64,000 nucleotides of DNA from Candidatus Williamhamiltonella defendens (GTDB lineage Bacteria; Pseudomonadota; Gammaproteobacteria; Enterobacterales; Enterobacteriaceae): contig NZ_CAADHL010000001.1 of NCBI RefSeq assembly GCF_900699045.1, positions 496,001-560,000 on the forward strand. Reading direction: 5' to 3'. Numbering within the stretch: the first letter of the stretch is position 1; each line of letters starts with the position of its first letter. This document shows, piece after piece, positions 31,967 through 40,878 of this stretch. The translations under genes were made by a program, and so were the position numbers. The notes under the pieces are model-generated. The model was not told the origin of the DNA and ran no database searches. It saw only the letters and a list, made by a program, of their open reading frames with translations.

Positions 31967-33487
31967 TTAACCCACGCTATGTTCTAAGTTAATAGCCAAC
32001 AATTTTTGTGCTTCTACGGAAAATTCCAACGGTAATTCTGAAAACACATCTTTGCAAAACCCATTGACCATCATAGAAATCGCATCGTCTTGTGAGATCC
32101 CTCTTTGTAGGCAATAAAACAATTGATCGTCACCAATCTTGGAGGTGGTCGCTTCATGTTCTAATTGAGCTGAGTTGTTTTTAACGTCTACGTAGGGGAA
32201 AGTATTGGCTGCTGAATTAGATCCTATCAGCATAGAATCACATTGAGTAAAATTACGGGCATTATGTGCGCCTGGTAATATTTTGACCAGGCCACGATAC
32301 GTGTTTTGACTGTACCCTGCAGAAATCCCTTTGGAAATAATAGTTGATTTTGTGTTTTTCCCAATGTGGATCATTTTAGTGCCTGTATCAGCCTGTTGTT
32401 TGTTATTAGTTAACGCCACCGAAAAAAACTCTCCAATAGAATGATCTCCTTGCAAAATCACACTGGGATATTTCCAAGTAATCGCTGACCCTGTTTCTGA
32501 TTGGGTCCAAGACATTTTTGAACCCGCTCCTTTACAAAGAGCTCTTTTTGTCACGAAATTTAAAATACCTCCTGTCGTTTCTGAGCCTGCAAACCAATTT
32601 TGCACGGTAGAATATTTGACCTCGGCATTTTTATGCAAAATAACTTCTACCACTGCAGCATGTAATTGGTATATCTCTCTTACAGGTGCGGAACATCCTT
32701 CAATATAGCTCACATAGCTGTCTTCATCGGCAATAATAATGGTCCGTTCAAACTGACCTGTTTTAGCCGCATTAATCCGAAAATAAGTCGATAATTCCAT
32801 GGAACAACGTACGCCTTTCGGCACATATACAAAAGTGCCATCTGATGCAACAGCGGCGTTTAATGCGGCAAAAAAATTGTCTTTTGCCGGCACCACCGAC
32901 CCCAGATATTGACGAACCAATTGAGGATATTCTTGAATCGCTTCACCTAAAGAGCAAAAAATAATACCTTGTTTCGCGAGCTTTTCACGATAGGTCGTCG
33001 CGACAGAGACAGAATCAAAAATGGCATCGACCGCCACTTCTGCTCCTTCTCTTACTGGAACGCCTAATTGAGCAAAAGCAGATTCTACTTCTGAAGTAAG
33101 ATAAGCATTTTTGCCAATATGGCTAGGGTGATTCGTTGAAAAGGGTGAATGAGAATGAGATTCAGCATCATCACAGCCCGGACACGATGGCGCAGAATAA
33201 TAACTGTAATCCTGATAATCAAGAGGATCATAATCTCCTTTAAGCCAATGAGGTTCAGACATTTTCAGCCATCCATCATAAGCATCTAATCTAAAATCCA
33301 ACATCCACTGTGGTTCGCGACGTTTGGCCGCAATCGCTCGGATCACATCCTCATTCAACCCCTTTTCCAGCTCGTCTGTTTTTAGCTGAGTAAAAAAACC
33401 TTCTTTATATCGACTCTTATTGTCCCAAATAGGCGGCGCCTCTTTAGTATCTATTTTCTTTTTATCCATCATCTTTTTATATCGCAT
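31967..33487 (-). CDS. sufB: Fe-S cluster assembly protein SufB
   Basis: SufB is the main scaffold on which the nascent cluster is built. The product is about 506 residues (E. coli 495) and has [22 protein letters not shown]-like [49 protein letters not shown] and [15 protein letters not shown] with the sulfur-accepting Cys region, ending LEHSVG as in E. coli. The start is uncertain: ATG at 33487 is chosen, but a TTG before it and two ATGs at 33472 and 33469 are also in frame and none has a strong ribosome binding site. Confidence 0.96.
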   Translation of the reverse strand: MRYKKMMDKKKIDTKEAPPIWDNKSRYKEGFFTQLKTDELEKGLNEDVIRAIAAKRREPQWMLDFRLDAYDGWLKMSEPHWLKGDYDPLDYQDYSYYSAPSCPGCDDAESHSHSPFSTNHPSHIGKNAYLTSEVESAFAQLGVPVREGAEVAVDAIFDSVSVATTYREKLAKQGIIFCSLGEAIQEYPQLVRQYLGSVVPAKDNFFAALNAAVASDGTFVYVPKGVRCSMELSTYFRINAAKTGQFERTIIIADEDSYVSYIEGCSAPVREIYQLHAAVVEVILHKNAEVKYSTVQNWFAGSETTGGILNFVTKRALCKGAGSKMSWTQSETGSAITWKYPSVILQGDHSIGEFFSVALTNNKQQADTGTKMIHIGKNTKSTIISKGISAGYSQNTYRGLVKILPGAHNARNFTQCDSMLIGSNSAANTFPYVDVKNNSAQLEHEATTSKIGDDQLFYCLQRGISQDDAISMMVNGFCKDVFSELPLEFSVEAQKLLAINLEHSVG

Positions 33488-33517
33488 CAATTACATACGT
33501 CATCGCATCTACAGAAT

Positions 33518-33889
33518 TTAAACACCAAAACTCTCACCACACCCGCAAGCATGCTGTGCTCTTGGATTATTAAATTTAAACATGTGATTTAATCCTTCAC
33601 TGACGTAATCCATTTCAGTGCCATCAACAAAAGGCATAGCCTTTAAAGGCACATAAAGTTTGGCTTCTTTTTGTTCAAACAACAGATCGTCGTTTGTAGT
33701 AGACTCAATCATATTCATGACATAAGAAAAACCTGCGCAACCAGAGGGTTTGATGCTTAATTTTAAGCCTTTAATTTTTTCATTTGTTTTCATTAATTTG
33801 ATAATTTGTGCCGCAGCTCTAGCCGTCATGGTTACGCCACTCCATTCATGATGAGCAGTTTCAAATATGTCTGATTTATTTTGTTGCAT
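33518..33889 (-). CDS. sufA: Fe-S cluster carrier protein SufA
   Basis: A-type carrier that receives clusters from SufBCD and delivers them to target proteins. The 123-residue product (E. coli 122) has the three ligand cysteines, Cys51 in SGCAGFSYV and Cys115/Cys117 in ACGCGESFGV, plus AMPFVDGTEMDYV. AAGG stands eight bases before the ATG. It is the first gene of the suf operon; a candidate promoter lies about 90-120 bases upstream. Confidence 0.97.
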   Translation of the reverse strand: MQQNKSDIFETAHHEWSGVTMTARAAAQIIKLMKTNEKIKGLKLSIKPSGCAGFSYVMNMIESTTNDDLLFEQKEAKLYVPLKAMPFVDGTEMDYVSEGLNHMFKFNNPRAQHACGCGESFGV

Positions 33890-33976
33890 ACAATTTACCT
33901 TTTCTATTTTTAACAGACCTTTTGAGGCCTTTCCCTCTTACCTTGTTTCCTCTCTTTAAAGAACTGTATTTTAAAT

Positions 33977-34006
33977 CTTATATAAAGATTGTACAGGCTA
34001 TTTGAA
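33977..34006 (-). promoter_or_regulatory. Candidate sigma-70 promoter of the suf operon
   Basis: Reading the minus strand, TTCAAA (34006-34001) is followed after 18 bases by TATAAG (33982-33977), or after 16 bases by TATATA. This lies 88 bases before the sufA start. It is a plausible promoter by eye. IscR, Fur or OxyR boxes, expected for suf, could not be recognised with confidence. Confidence 0.3.
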
Positions 34007-34076
34007 GTAGAGTTCGTTATTATCGCGCTTTTTATTTGCTCTGCCATTAATACACTCGTTGCCTCAAGGCAATCAT

Positions 34077-34733
34077 ATGCTTTGGTTTAAAAATTTAATG
34101 ATATATTAGCTACAATCTCCGTTAGAAAAAGATTCATCTGAGTTAGCTAAAAAATTAGCAAATTTTGCATTTATTCCTGGCTGGACTCAAGCAAAGGTCA
34201 GAGTAGGCTGGATCCCCCTATGGGTTCTCACAAAGACACGCGCAGCTATCAAGGAAATAGATAAATTCTGCTCTATGCCCATAATTACATCAAAGCCTTG
34301 GGTCTTTAGCAGTTGTGTCATGCACCTTTAAACATCCTGTTACATTCATATTGACTGAATAGATCCATTCAGACAACCTCCGCTCTGGATTTGCTCTTAT
34401 GGAAGAAGCGGAATTTAAATCAACTTTAACTGAAGGCGCCATCATTCGTTGCAAGACTCAAAATTTGTATAGTGATGAAATTGCCCTTTATATTAAGTTT
34501 TGCAAAAAAGTGCCCCAATTAGCGCTTGAATGGCAAGAAAATATTCATGTGATATTAAAGTAAGATCTTTCTTTAAAACGTGTTAAATTTTTAGAATTAT
34601 TACGTGAAAAAACTCACACATTAATAAAAAAGAGGTTGCTCAGTGTTTTGAGGCTAATTTTGTTTTAATGACTTACGAATTAACAGAATGAATTAAAAAT
34701 ATGATGAGCGCTTTCAGTAGGTATTTAGAATGA
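34077..34733 (+). pseudogene. rdgC: Decayed RdgC (recombination-associated protein), internally deleted
   Basis: RdgC binds DNA and limits RecA activity. ATG 34077 opens MLWFKNLMIY, the exact family N-terminus, then fragments [17 protein letters not shown] and [15 protein letters not shown] in shifted frames. About 120 central residues are missing or unrecognisable. Homology resumes with [21 protein letters not shown] (34395 onward), [14 protein letters not shown], stop, LSLKRVKFLELLRE and CFEANFVLMTYELTE, stop. The final in-frame stop at 34731-34733 overlaps the bolA ATG. About 190 bases before it (33890-34076) hold only the suf promoter region. Confidence 0.88.
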
Positions 34734-35044
34734 TTCAAGATCACATTAAACAAAAACTTGATAAGGAATTTAAGCCAGTTTATCTCGATGTTATTAATGA
34801 AAGTCATCTCCATCGTGCGCCGGTGGGTTCTGAGAGTCATTTCAAAATTCTGATGGTCAGCAATCAATTTTCTGGGCTCAAAGCATTAGAGCGGCATCGT
34901 ATGGTTTACGATATATTAGAGGAAGAATTTAATCATAGTGGTGTCCATGCTCTTGCATTACATCTTTATACACTAAAAGAATGGGAAGAGGCCTTACAGG
35001 TTGAGCTGATCTCTCCTCCTTGTGTGAGTAGAAAGGATAAGTAA
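34730..35044 (+). CDS. bolA: BolA family transcriptional/Fe-S regulator
   Basis: BolA is a morphogene and stress regulator that forms Fe-S complexes with monothiol glutaredoxin. The 104-residue product matches E. coli BolA (105) throughout: MIQDHIKQKLDKEFKP, GSESHFKILMVSNQF, RHRMVYDIL, the conserved HALALHLYTLKEW and SPPC. The ATG overlaps the last stop of the rdgC remnant (ATGA). In E. coli it precedes tig; here it is followed by a small unknown ORF and typA. Its proximity to suf may be chance. Confidence 0.95.
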   Translation: MIQDHIKQKLDKEFKPVYLDVINESHLHRAPVGSESHFKILMVSNQFSGLKALERHRMVYDILEEEFNHSGVHALALHLYTLKEWEEALQVELISPPCVSRKDK

Positions 35045-35062
35045 ACTCTGAAGGAGATTCTT

Positions 35063-35221
35063 ATGTTTTCATTAACTGCTCTAGGTAAGAAAATCAGAAA
35101 GATGATCATTAAATTTAATCATAGTAAGCTCTTGTTTGATCTGATTCGTGGCAAAATCCTGCCAGACAAGAAAGATAAGACGCGGTTTTCTTTCTTGATT
35201 GTGTTAAAATTATTCAGATAA
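35063..35221 (+). CDS. Small basic protein of unknown function
   Basis: A 52-codon frame begins MFSLTALGKKIRKMIIKF and ends FSFLIVLKLFR before TAA. It is strongly basic, with a short hydrophobic stretch near the C-terminus. AAGGAG lies six to seven bases before the ATG, an unusually good ribosome binding site for this window, and it sits 18 bases behind bolA, so it could be translated from the bolA message. I do not recognise a family. It could equally be the start of a decayed gene, since the sequence behind it holds no further coding signal. Confidence 0.35.
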   Translation: MFSLTALGKKIRKMIIKFNHSKLLFDLIRGKILPDKKDKTRFSFLIVLKLFR

Positions 35222-35238
35222 TAGCGTGTGAGGGGGCA

Positions 35239-35366
35239 TAATCGCTGTCTTTCAGTAGCGTAAAAACGCCTCATATTTTCTATCTGAACGCGCAAAATCT
35301 TCGTTAATGAAGGCGTGGAGGATATCAAAGCCATCATAAGATTGCATTAATCGCTATCTTTTAGTA
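35239..35366. repeat. Imperfect 19-base direct repeat before typA
   Basis: TAATCGCTGTCTTTCAGTA at 35239-35257 recurs as TAATCGCTATCTTTTAGTA at 35348-35366, two mismatches, 109 bases apart. The second copy lies 37 bases before the typA start. Function unknown; it may be a small duplication or a pair of regulator sites. Confidence 0.5.
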
Positions 35367-35402
35367 CAGATTTAAATCTCATATAAAGGTAATCTATTTT
35401 AC

Positions 35403-37226
35403 ATGTCTTCAAATAAAAAGAACCTACGCAATATAGCGATTATTGCCCACGTCGACCATGGTAAAACAACCTTGGTTGATAAGTTATTAGAACAATCTGG
35501 CTCCTTCGGAGAACGTGCTGAAACAACAGAACGTATCATGGATTCTAATGATTTAGAAAAAGAACGCGGCATTACTATACTCGCAAAAAATACCGCCATA
35601 AAATGGAATGAATATCGTATTAATATCGTAGATACACCAGGTCATGCGGATTTTGGGGGGGAGGTAGAACGTGTGCTTTCCATGGTGGATTCTGTTCTGT
35701 TAGTCGTTGATGCCCAAGATGGACCAATGCCTCAAACCCGATTTGTTACTAAAAAAGCTTTCACTCATGGCTTACAGCCAATTGTCGTGATTAATAAAAT
35801 TGATCGTCCTAGTGCTCGTCCTGATTGGGTGGTCGATCAGGTTTTTGACCTTTTTGTTAATCTAAATGCGACAGATGAACAGCTTGATTTCCCCGTTATT
35901 TATACCTCTGCATTATTGGGTACAGCAGGAACCGATTACAATAATATGGCCAAAGATATGACCCCGTTATATCAAGGGATTATCGATCATGTGCCGGCAC
36001 CAGAAGTGGCGCTCGATGGCCCATTTCAAATGCAAATTTCTCAATTAGACTACAATAATTATGTGGGCGTCATCGGAATTGGTCGTATTAAACGGGGTAC
36101 AGTAAAACCCAATCAATCGATTGTGATCATCGACAGCAATAATAAAACGCGAAATGCGAAAGTCAGTAAAGTATTTAGCCACATGGGATTAGAGCGGATT
36201 GAAATTTCACTAACAGAAGCAGGCGATATCATCGCGATTACCGGTTTGGGTGAGCTCAATATTTCAGACACCCTATGTGACATCAATCACATTGAGGCTC
36301 TACCTGCGCTTTCTGTGGATGAACCTACAGTGAGCATGCATTTCTGTGTCAACACCTCCCCTTTCTGTGGTAAAGAAGGCACATATGTCACTTCTCGTCA
36401 AATTCTTGAGCGTCTTAAAAAAGAATTAATCCATAACGTAGCTTTACGTGTTGAAGAAACGGAAGATTCCGATGCCTTCCGCGTTTCAGGGCGAGGCGAG
36501 CTACATTTATCTGTGTTAATTGAAAACATGCGCCGAGAAGGATTTGAATTTGCAGTTTCTCGTCCTAAAGTCATTAATCGAAAAGTGAATGACCAAGATC
36601 AAGAACCTTTCGAAAACGTTACTCTCGATATTGAAGAACAACATCAAGGTTCTGTGATGCAGGCGATGGGGGAACGCAAAGGGGATGTTAAAGATATGAT
36701 CCCTGATGGAAAAGGCCGAATTCGTCTGGATTACCTCATTCCGAGCCGGGGCTTAATTGGCTTTCGAACAGAGTTTATGTCCCTGACCTCAGGGACGGGT
36801 TTACTGTATTCTACATTTAGCCATTACGATCTCGTGCGTTCTGGTGACATTGGTCAGCGTCAAAACGGTGTACTGATTTCGAATGGACAAGGTAAAGCAG
36901 TCGCTTTCGCGTTATTCAGTTTGCAAAATCGTGGAAAATTATTTTTGGGCCACGGGGCTGAAGTGTATGAAGGGCAAATCATTGGCATTCACACCCGTTC
37001 AAACGATCTCACTGTCAATTGTTTGGCGGGTAAAAAATTAACCAATATGCGGGCTTCAGGAACAGATGAAGCGACCACTTTAGTTCCCCCTATCAAAATG
37101 TCTCTAGAACAAGCCCTAGAGTTTATTGATGATGATGAGTTAGTTGAAATTACTCCCCAATCGATTCGCATCCGTAAACGTTATCTCACTGAAAATGATC
37201 GTAAACGCGCGAATCGAACAAAATAA
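35403..37226 (+). CDS. typA: Ribosome-associated GTPase TypA/BipA
   Basis: BipA is a translational GTPase related to EF-G that aids ribosome assembly and stress adaptation. The 607-residue product equals E. coli BipA in length. The G domain shows IIAHVDHGKTTLVDKLL (G1), RGITI (G2), DTPGHADFGGEVER (G3) and NKIDRP (G4). EF-G-like domains follow, with FRVSGRGELHLSVLIENMRREG and the BipA-specific C-terminus containing RQNGVLISNGQGKAVAF and TNMRASGTDEA. A weak AAGGTAA stands before the ATG. Its 3' end holds the terminator of convergent slyX. Confidence 0.98.
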   Translation: MSSNKKNLRNIAIIAHVDHGKTTLVDKLLEQSGSFGERAETTERIMDSNDLEKERGITILAKNTAIKWNEYRINIVDTPGHADFGGEVERVLSMVDSVLLVVDAQDGPMPQTRFVTKKAFTHGLQPIVVINKIDRPSARPDWVVDQVFDLFVNLNATDEQLDFPVIYTSALLGTAGTDYNNMAKDMTPLYQGIIDHVPAPEVALDGPFQMQISQLDYNNYVGVIGIGRIKRGTVKPNQSIVIIDSNNKTRNAKVSKVFSHMGLERIEISLTEAGDIIAITGLGELNISDTLCDINHIEALPALSVDEPTVSMHFCVNTSPFCGKEGTYVTSRQILERLKKELIHNVALRVEETEDSDAFRVSGRGELHLSVLIENMRREGFEFAVSRPKVINRKVNDQDQEPFENVTLDIEEQHQGSVMQAMGERKGDVKDMIPDGKGRIRLDYLIPSRGLIGFRTEFMSLTSGTGLLYSTFSHYDLVRSGDIGQRQNGVLISNGQGKAVAFALFSLQNRGKLFLGHGAEVYEGQIIGIHTRSNDLTVNCLAGKKLTNMRASGTDEATTLVPPIKMSLEQALEFIDDDELVEITPQSIRIRKRYLTENDRKRANRTK

Positions 37227-37246
37227 AACCTCATTCAATAATGAGG
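37217..37246 (-). terminator. Intrinsic terminator of slyX, including its stop codon
   Basis: On the minus strand CCTCATT (37246-37240), loop ATTG and AATGAGG (37235-37229) are followed by TTTTATTTTGTT. This is a good rho-independent terminator. The stop codon of slyX lies within the hairpin and the T-run reaches into the last codons of typA. Confidence 0.7.
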
Positions 37247-37456
37247 CGGTGGGTCTTCTTCGGATAAGGGTGCCAGATGAGATAAAAGAGCCAATGTCAG
37301 TTTTGCGTTGAGTACCCTAATTGTTTCTTGTAAGTGAATAATTTTAATTTTATGTTCCACCATCGCCTTGTTGAGATCTTCAATAGCAACTTCTTGAAAA
37401 GATAAACAACTTTCTAATATTTCAAGGCGTTGTGTAAGCTCATCAGTCATAGTCAT
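37235..37456 (-). CDS. slyX: SlyX family protein
   Basis: SlyX is a small coiled-coil protein of unknown function. The 73-residue product has heptad-like leucine spacing over most of its length (LTQRLEILESCLSFQEVAIEDLN) and ends PPPHY, the family C-terminus. A second in-frame ATG two codons later (37450) could be the start and fits the E. coli N-terminus better. In E. coli slyX sits next to fkpA; here they are about 20 kb apart. Confidence 0.9.
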   Translation of the reverse strand: MTMTDELTQRLEILESCLSFQEVAIEDLNKAMVEHKIKIIHLQETIRVLNAKLTLALLSHLAPLSEEDPPPHY

Positions 37457-37503
37457 TCTTTTTTCATATATACAAACAATTATTAATACTAGTAGGGAAA
37501 ATA

Positions 37504-38250
37504 ATGGCTCAATGGGTTAATGGTAAAATTATAGATATCAAACCTTGGACGGACAGTTTATTTAGCATTCAAATTGCGGCGCCCATTGATCCCTTTATTG
37601 CAGGTCAGTATACGAAATTAGCATTAGAGATCAATGGAACACGAGTTCAAAGAGCCTACTCTTACGTGAATGCGCCAACTGATCATCGGATAGAAATTTA
37701 TTTGGTTGCTGTACCTGGAGGAAAACTCAGCATCCCTTTACACCGGCTCTGTATTGACGAAGATATTATAGTAGCTTCAAAAGCTCAGGGTTTTTTTATT
37801 TTATCAGAAGTGCCAGTCTGCAAAACGTTATGGATGCTTGCGACAGGGACTGGCATAGGGCCTTATCTGTCTATACTGCAAGAGGGGAAAGATTTAGAAC
37901 GTTTTGAGCGTATAATATTGGTCCATGCGGTCAGATTTGCGTCTGACCTGAGTTACTTGCCTTTAATGAAAAAATTAGAAAATCGTTATCAAGGCCGATT
38001 ATCTATCCAAACCGTGGTGAGCAGAGAAAAAACATCACATTCATTGATGGGTCGAATTCCTGATTTAATTGAAAAAGGTACGCTTGAAGCCTCAGTAAAC
38101 CAAAAAATTGAAGCTAAAAGAAGTCATGTGATGTTATGCGGTAATCCACAAATGGTCAAAGATACCTGTAAAACCTTAGAAGAACATCGCCAAATGCGGA
38201 AACATTTCAGAAAAAAACCAGGGCATATGAGTAGTGAACAATATTGGTAA
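37504..38250 (+). CDS. fpr: Ferredoxin/flavodoxin-NADP+ reductase
   Basis: Fpr is the FAD enzyme that reduces flavodoxin and ferredoxin with NADPH. The 248-residue product matches E. coli Fpr in length and sequence: MAQWVNGKI, the FAD-binding RAYSYVN, the NADP-binding GTGIGPYLSIL, HAVRFASDLSYLPLM, MLCGNPQM and the aromatic C-terminus EQYW. tpiA follows 77 bases later; in E. coli fpr and tpiA are separated by yiiQ and yiiR, which are missing here. It may support Fe-S assembly beside the suf system (inference). Confidence 0.97.
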   Translation: MAQWVNGKIIDIKPWTDSLFSIQIAAPIDPFIAGQYTKLALEINGTRVQRAYSYVNAPTDHRIEIYLVAVPGGKLSIPLHRLCIDEDIIVASKAQGFFILSEVPVCKTLWMLATGTGIGPYLSILQEGKDLERFERIILVHAVRFASDLSYLPLMKKLENRYQGRLSIQTVVSREKTSHSLMGRIPDLIEKGTLEASVNQKIEAKRSHVMLCGNPQMVKDTCKTLEEHRQMRKHFRKKPGHMSSEQYW

Positions 38251-38327
38251 TTTTTATGCTATTTATTTTTGATCAGTCATGAAAGAGTTTTATCTTATTC
38301 ATTGATTTTTATGTAATGGAGAAAAAT

Positions 38328-39095
38328 ATGCGTCGTTCTTTAATTATAGGAAATTGGAAATTAAACGGCAGCCTTTCTATGTTGGCTGAATTCATCACAA
38401 GCTTAAGCGATCAAATCGACGGGTTAAAAATGTGTGACATTGCGATTGCGCCACCTGCGGTTTACTTACATGAAGCCAAAAAACAGCTTAAGAATGATCG
38501 TATTTCTTTGACCGCTCAAAATGTCGATTTTAATACCGAAGGCGCTTTCACTGGTGAACTTTCTCCTCAGATGCTCAAAGAGGTCGGGGCAAAATACGTC
38601 ATCATTGGGCATTCCGAACGCCGGAGTTACCATCAAGAAACGAATGAAGTGATCGCAAAAAAATTCGCCTTATTGAAAGAAACGGGCCTGATACCGGTGC
38701 TCTGTATTGGCGAATCTGAAACTGAAAATGCACGGGGATTGACCAAAACAATCTGCGCAAATCAGCTTAATGACATATTAACAAAATGTGGGCCAGACGC
38801 CTTTAAAAACTCAGTAATTGCTTATGAACCTATTTGGGCAATAGGCACAGGAAAAGCAGCCACAGCATCTGAGGCCCAAAAAGTTCATGCCTTTATTCGC
38901 CAGCATGTCTCCAAAGGAAAAGATGAGATCGCCGAAACAGTGATTATTCAATATGGGGGTTCCGTAAACGCCTCTAACGCCGATGTCTTTTTTGCTGAAA
39001 AAGATATCGATGGAGCATTAGTGGGTGGTGCGTCATTAAAAGTGAATAATTTGATTAAAATTGCTCAATCTGCCGTAGCTGCAAAAACGTATTGA
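38328..39095 (+). CDS. tpiA: Triosephosphate isomerase
   Basis: Glycolytic enzyme interconverting dihydroxyacetone phosphate and glyceraldehyde 3-phosphate. The 255-residue TIM barrel has Lys11 in GNWKLNGS, the catalytic His in IIGHSERR, the catalytic Glu in YEPIWAIGTGKAAT and the phosphate loop YGGSVNASNA and GGASL. The start at 38328 is preferred to the in-frame ATG at 38316 because GGAG precedes it at good distance and homology begins there. It converges on sodA with a 32-base gap. Confidence 0.97.
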   Translation: MRRSLIIGNWKLNGSLSMLAEFITSLSDQIDGLKMCDIAIAPPAVYLHEAKKQLKNDRISLTAQNVDFNTEGAFTGELSPQMLKEVGAKYVIIGHSERRSYHQETNEVIAKKFALLKETGLIPVLCIGESETENARGLTKTICANQLNDILTKCGPDAFKNSVIAYEPIWAIGTGKAATASEAQKVHAFIRQHVSKGKDEIAETVIIQYGGSVNASNADVFFAEKDIDGALVGGASLKVNNLIKIAQSAVAAKTY

Positions 39096-39127
39096 TTTCT
39101 GGTTTAGAGCCTATAAAATTTTTATAT

Positions 39128-39757
39128 TTATGCCTTAGAAATCTTTATAAAGCGTTTTTCTGCTTCATCCCAATTGACCACCTGCCAAAACGCTTTGATA
39201 TAATCCGGGCGACGGTTTTGGTATTTTAAATAATAGGCGTGTTCCCAGATATCCAAACCAATGATCGGAATACCTGAGGCACCGCAAACCGTATCGCCCA
39301 TTAAAGGATTATCCTGATTTGCAGTGGACACCACCGCTAGCTTGCCTGTGTTTTTTAAAACCAACCAAGCCCAGCCTGAACCAAAACGGGTGGCGGCGAC
39401 CCGTTCAAACTGCGTTTTGAACGCATCAATACTCACAAAATCTTTTTCTATGGCTATTTTGAGTTTTTCTTGTAATACCGTCCCTATCTTTAAACCTGTC
39501 CAAAAAAAACTATGATTCGCATGCCCACCTGCATTATTACGCATAAAAACCCGTTTTTCAGAAGGAACGCAATTTAAATCCTGAATCAATGATTCCACAC
39601 TCAATCCTGTCAGCTCAGGATAGCTTGATAAAACACTATTGGCATTGGTTACATACGCTTGATGATGTTTAGTATGGTGAATCTCCATTGTTTTTGCATC
39701 AAAATGCGGTTCAAGCGCATCATACGCGTAAGGTAAAGAGGGTAATAAATAACTCAT
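39128..39757 (-). CDS. sodA: Superoxide dismutase [Mn]
   Basis: Cytosolic manganese superoxide dismutase. The 209-residue product matches E. coli SodA (206): [20 protein letters not shown], metal ligands in [19 protein letters not shown] and [30 protein letters not shown] and the Gly/Gln pattern near DNPLMGD fit the Mn rather than Fe enzyme. With the peroxiredoxin and suf it forms the oxidative-stress set of the window. Fur or SoxS boxes upstream were not identifiable. Confidence 0.96.
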   Translation of the reverse strand: MSYLLPSLPYAYDALEPHFDAKTMEIHHTKHHQAYVTNANSVLSSYPELTGLSVESLIQDLNCVPSEKRVFMRNNAGGHANHSFFWTGLKIGTVLQEKLKIAIEKDFVSIDAFKTQFERVAATRFGSGWAWLVLKNTGKLAVVSTANQDNPLMGDTVCGASGIPIIGLDIWEHAYYLKYQNRRPDYIKAFWQVVNWDEAEKRFIKISKA

Positions 39758-39794
39758 GATGAGTTCTCCGATATTAACTAATACAATCCAGATA

Positions 39795-40832
39795 TGAAAT
39801 TAAAAAGACCTATATATTTCCAAAAAGAAAGAATTTGAGACAATTCTATCCCAAGAAAAAACATCAGTATATCGATCATGGTAATCACCGCAAAAACCTT
39901 TCCTTGTTGCATCAATCAACACAAAAGCATACAGACTTAAACCGGTACCATTTATAGATAGGCGTGAAAAAAATAAACTGTCGAGATAAAAGAGATGAAT
40001 AACCCAGCCATAATGGGTGCAGCTGCCATTCGAATTAATGTGGGTAACTTTTTACCGCTTAAACTTACTATGGTGATATTGCCTGCAATTAAGGCGCCAA
40101 AAATAAAAATCTACAATAAACTACTCTCAAAAGTAGAGAGTTTTTATGTGCTCATCAGGATAACAGGAGATTGAGAGATCCAGCTCCGTATAGGCAAATT
40201 AGCAAGAGCGCATTCTAAAGCGCCACATAGAAAGCGAACATTAGAAAACACAGTTTTATAATCGAATTCCACCACAGCAAAGAACAATTTTTTTCCTTTA
40301 AAACCGCGGTTTCTGAGATAGTTTTCTATCACCTAATCAAAGAAAAAACTCTTACTATAGGAACAAACACAAACATCATTTTCCAGGCGCGACTTGAATT
40401 GAAGATACGAAAGGCCCAAGAAAGAGCGTAATTAAGCACACATTTGCCGTCAGTGCCGTCATTTTACGGACCTGGCTTCTTTCAAAGGCTTCCTGGATCG
40501 TTGTATTGCATAACCCACATCGCCAATAAAATACATCCCTATACATTTCAGAAAATACATTAACATAAATGGTTCAATGTTAGTAGCCCATAAAATCGCC
40601 AATAGGCTGTCGCCATCGGCGATCTAATACAGGACTTATCAATAATTCAAATATTATTCTCGCAACAAGATAAGAGCACCTACTCTAAATTAGCTTGCAA
40701 AGCTGACCATTAACATCCTGGCTTGGATCATATCGTTCTAAATATAAACAGATAACTCAAACAAGACAAAAGAAATTAAAAATAAAAGTGTTCTTCGGTC
40801 TAGAGTGATTTTTAGTGTTAATGAATTTTCAT
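39795..40832 (-). pseudogene. Decayed second copy of the mdfA multidrug transporter gene
   Basis: This stretch on the minus strand parallels mdfA (40879-42120) in the same orientation. The start region (ATG at 40832), the segment decoding FKxxYKTVFSNVRFLCGALECALANLPIRSWISQSPVIL (40332-40144), and the stretch around 39830 corresponding to the region near residues 345-395 all match the intact gene. Frames are broken by many stops and indels. It is either a tandem duplicate or a paralogue acquired separately; nucleotide similarity to the intact gene is visible over most of its length. Confidence 0.85.
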
Positions 40833-40878
40833 AAATTAAGCGCTTTTACGCATGACGTTTAGGGATATCATATCGATA

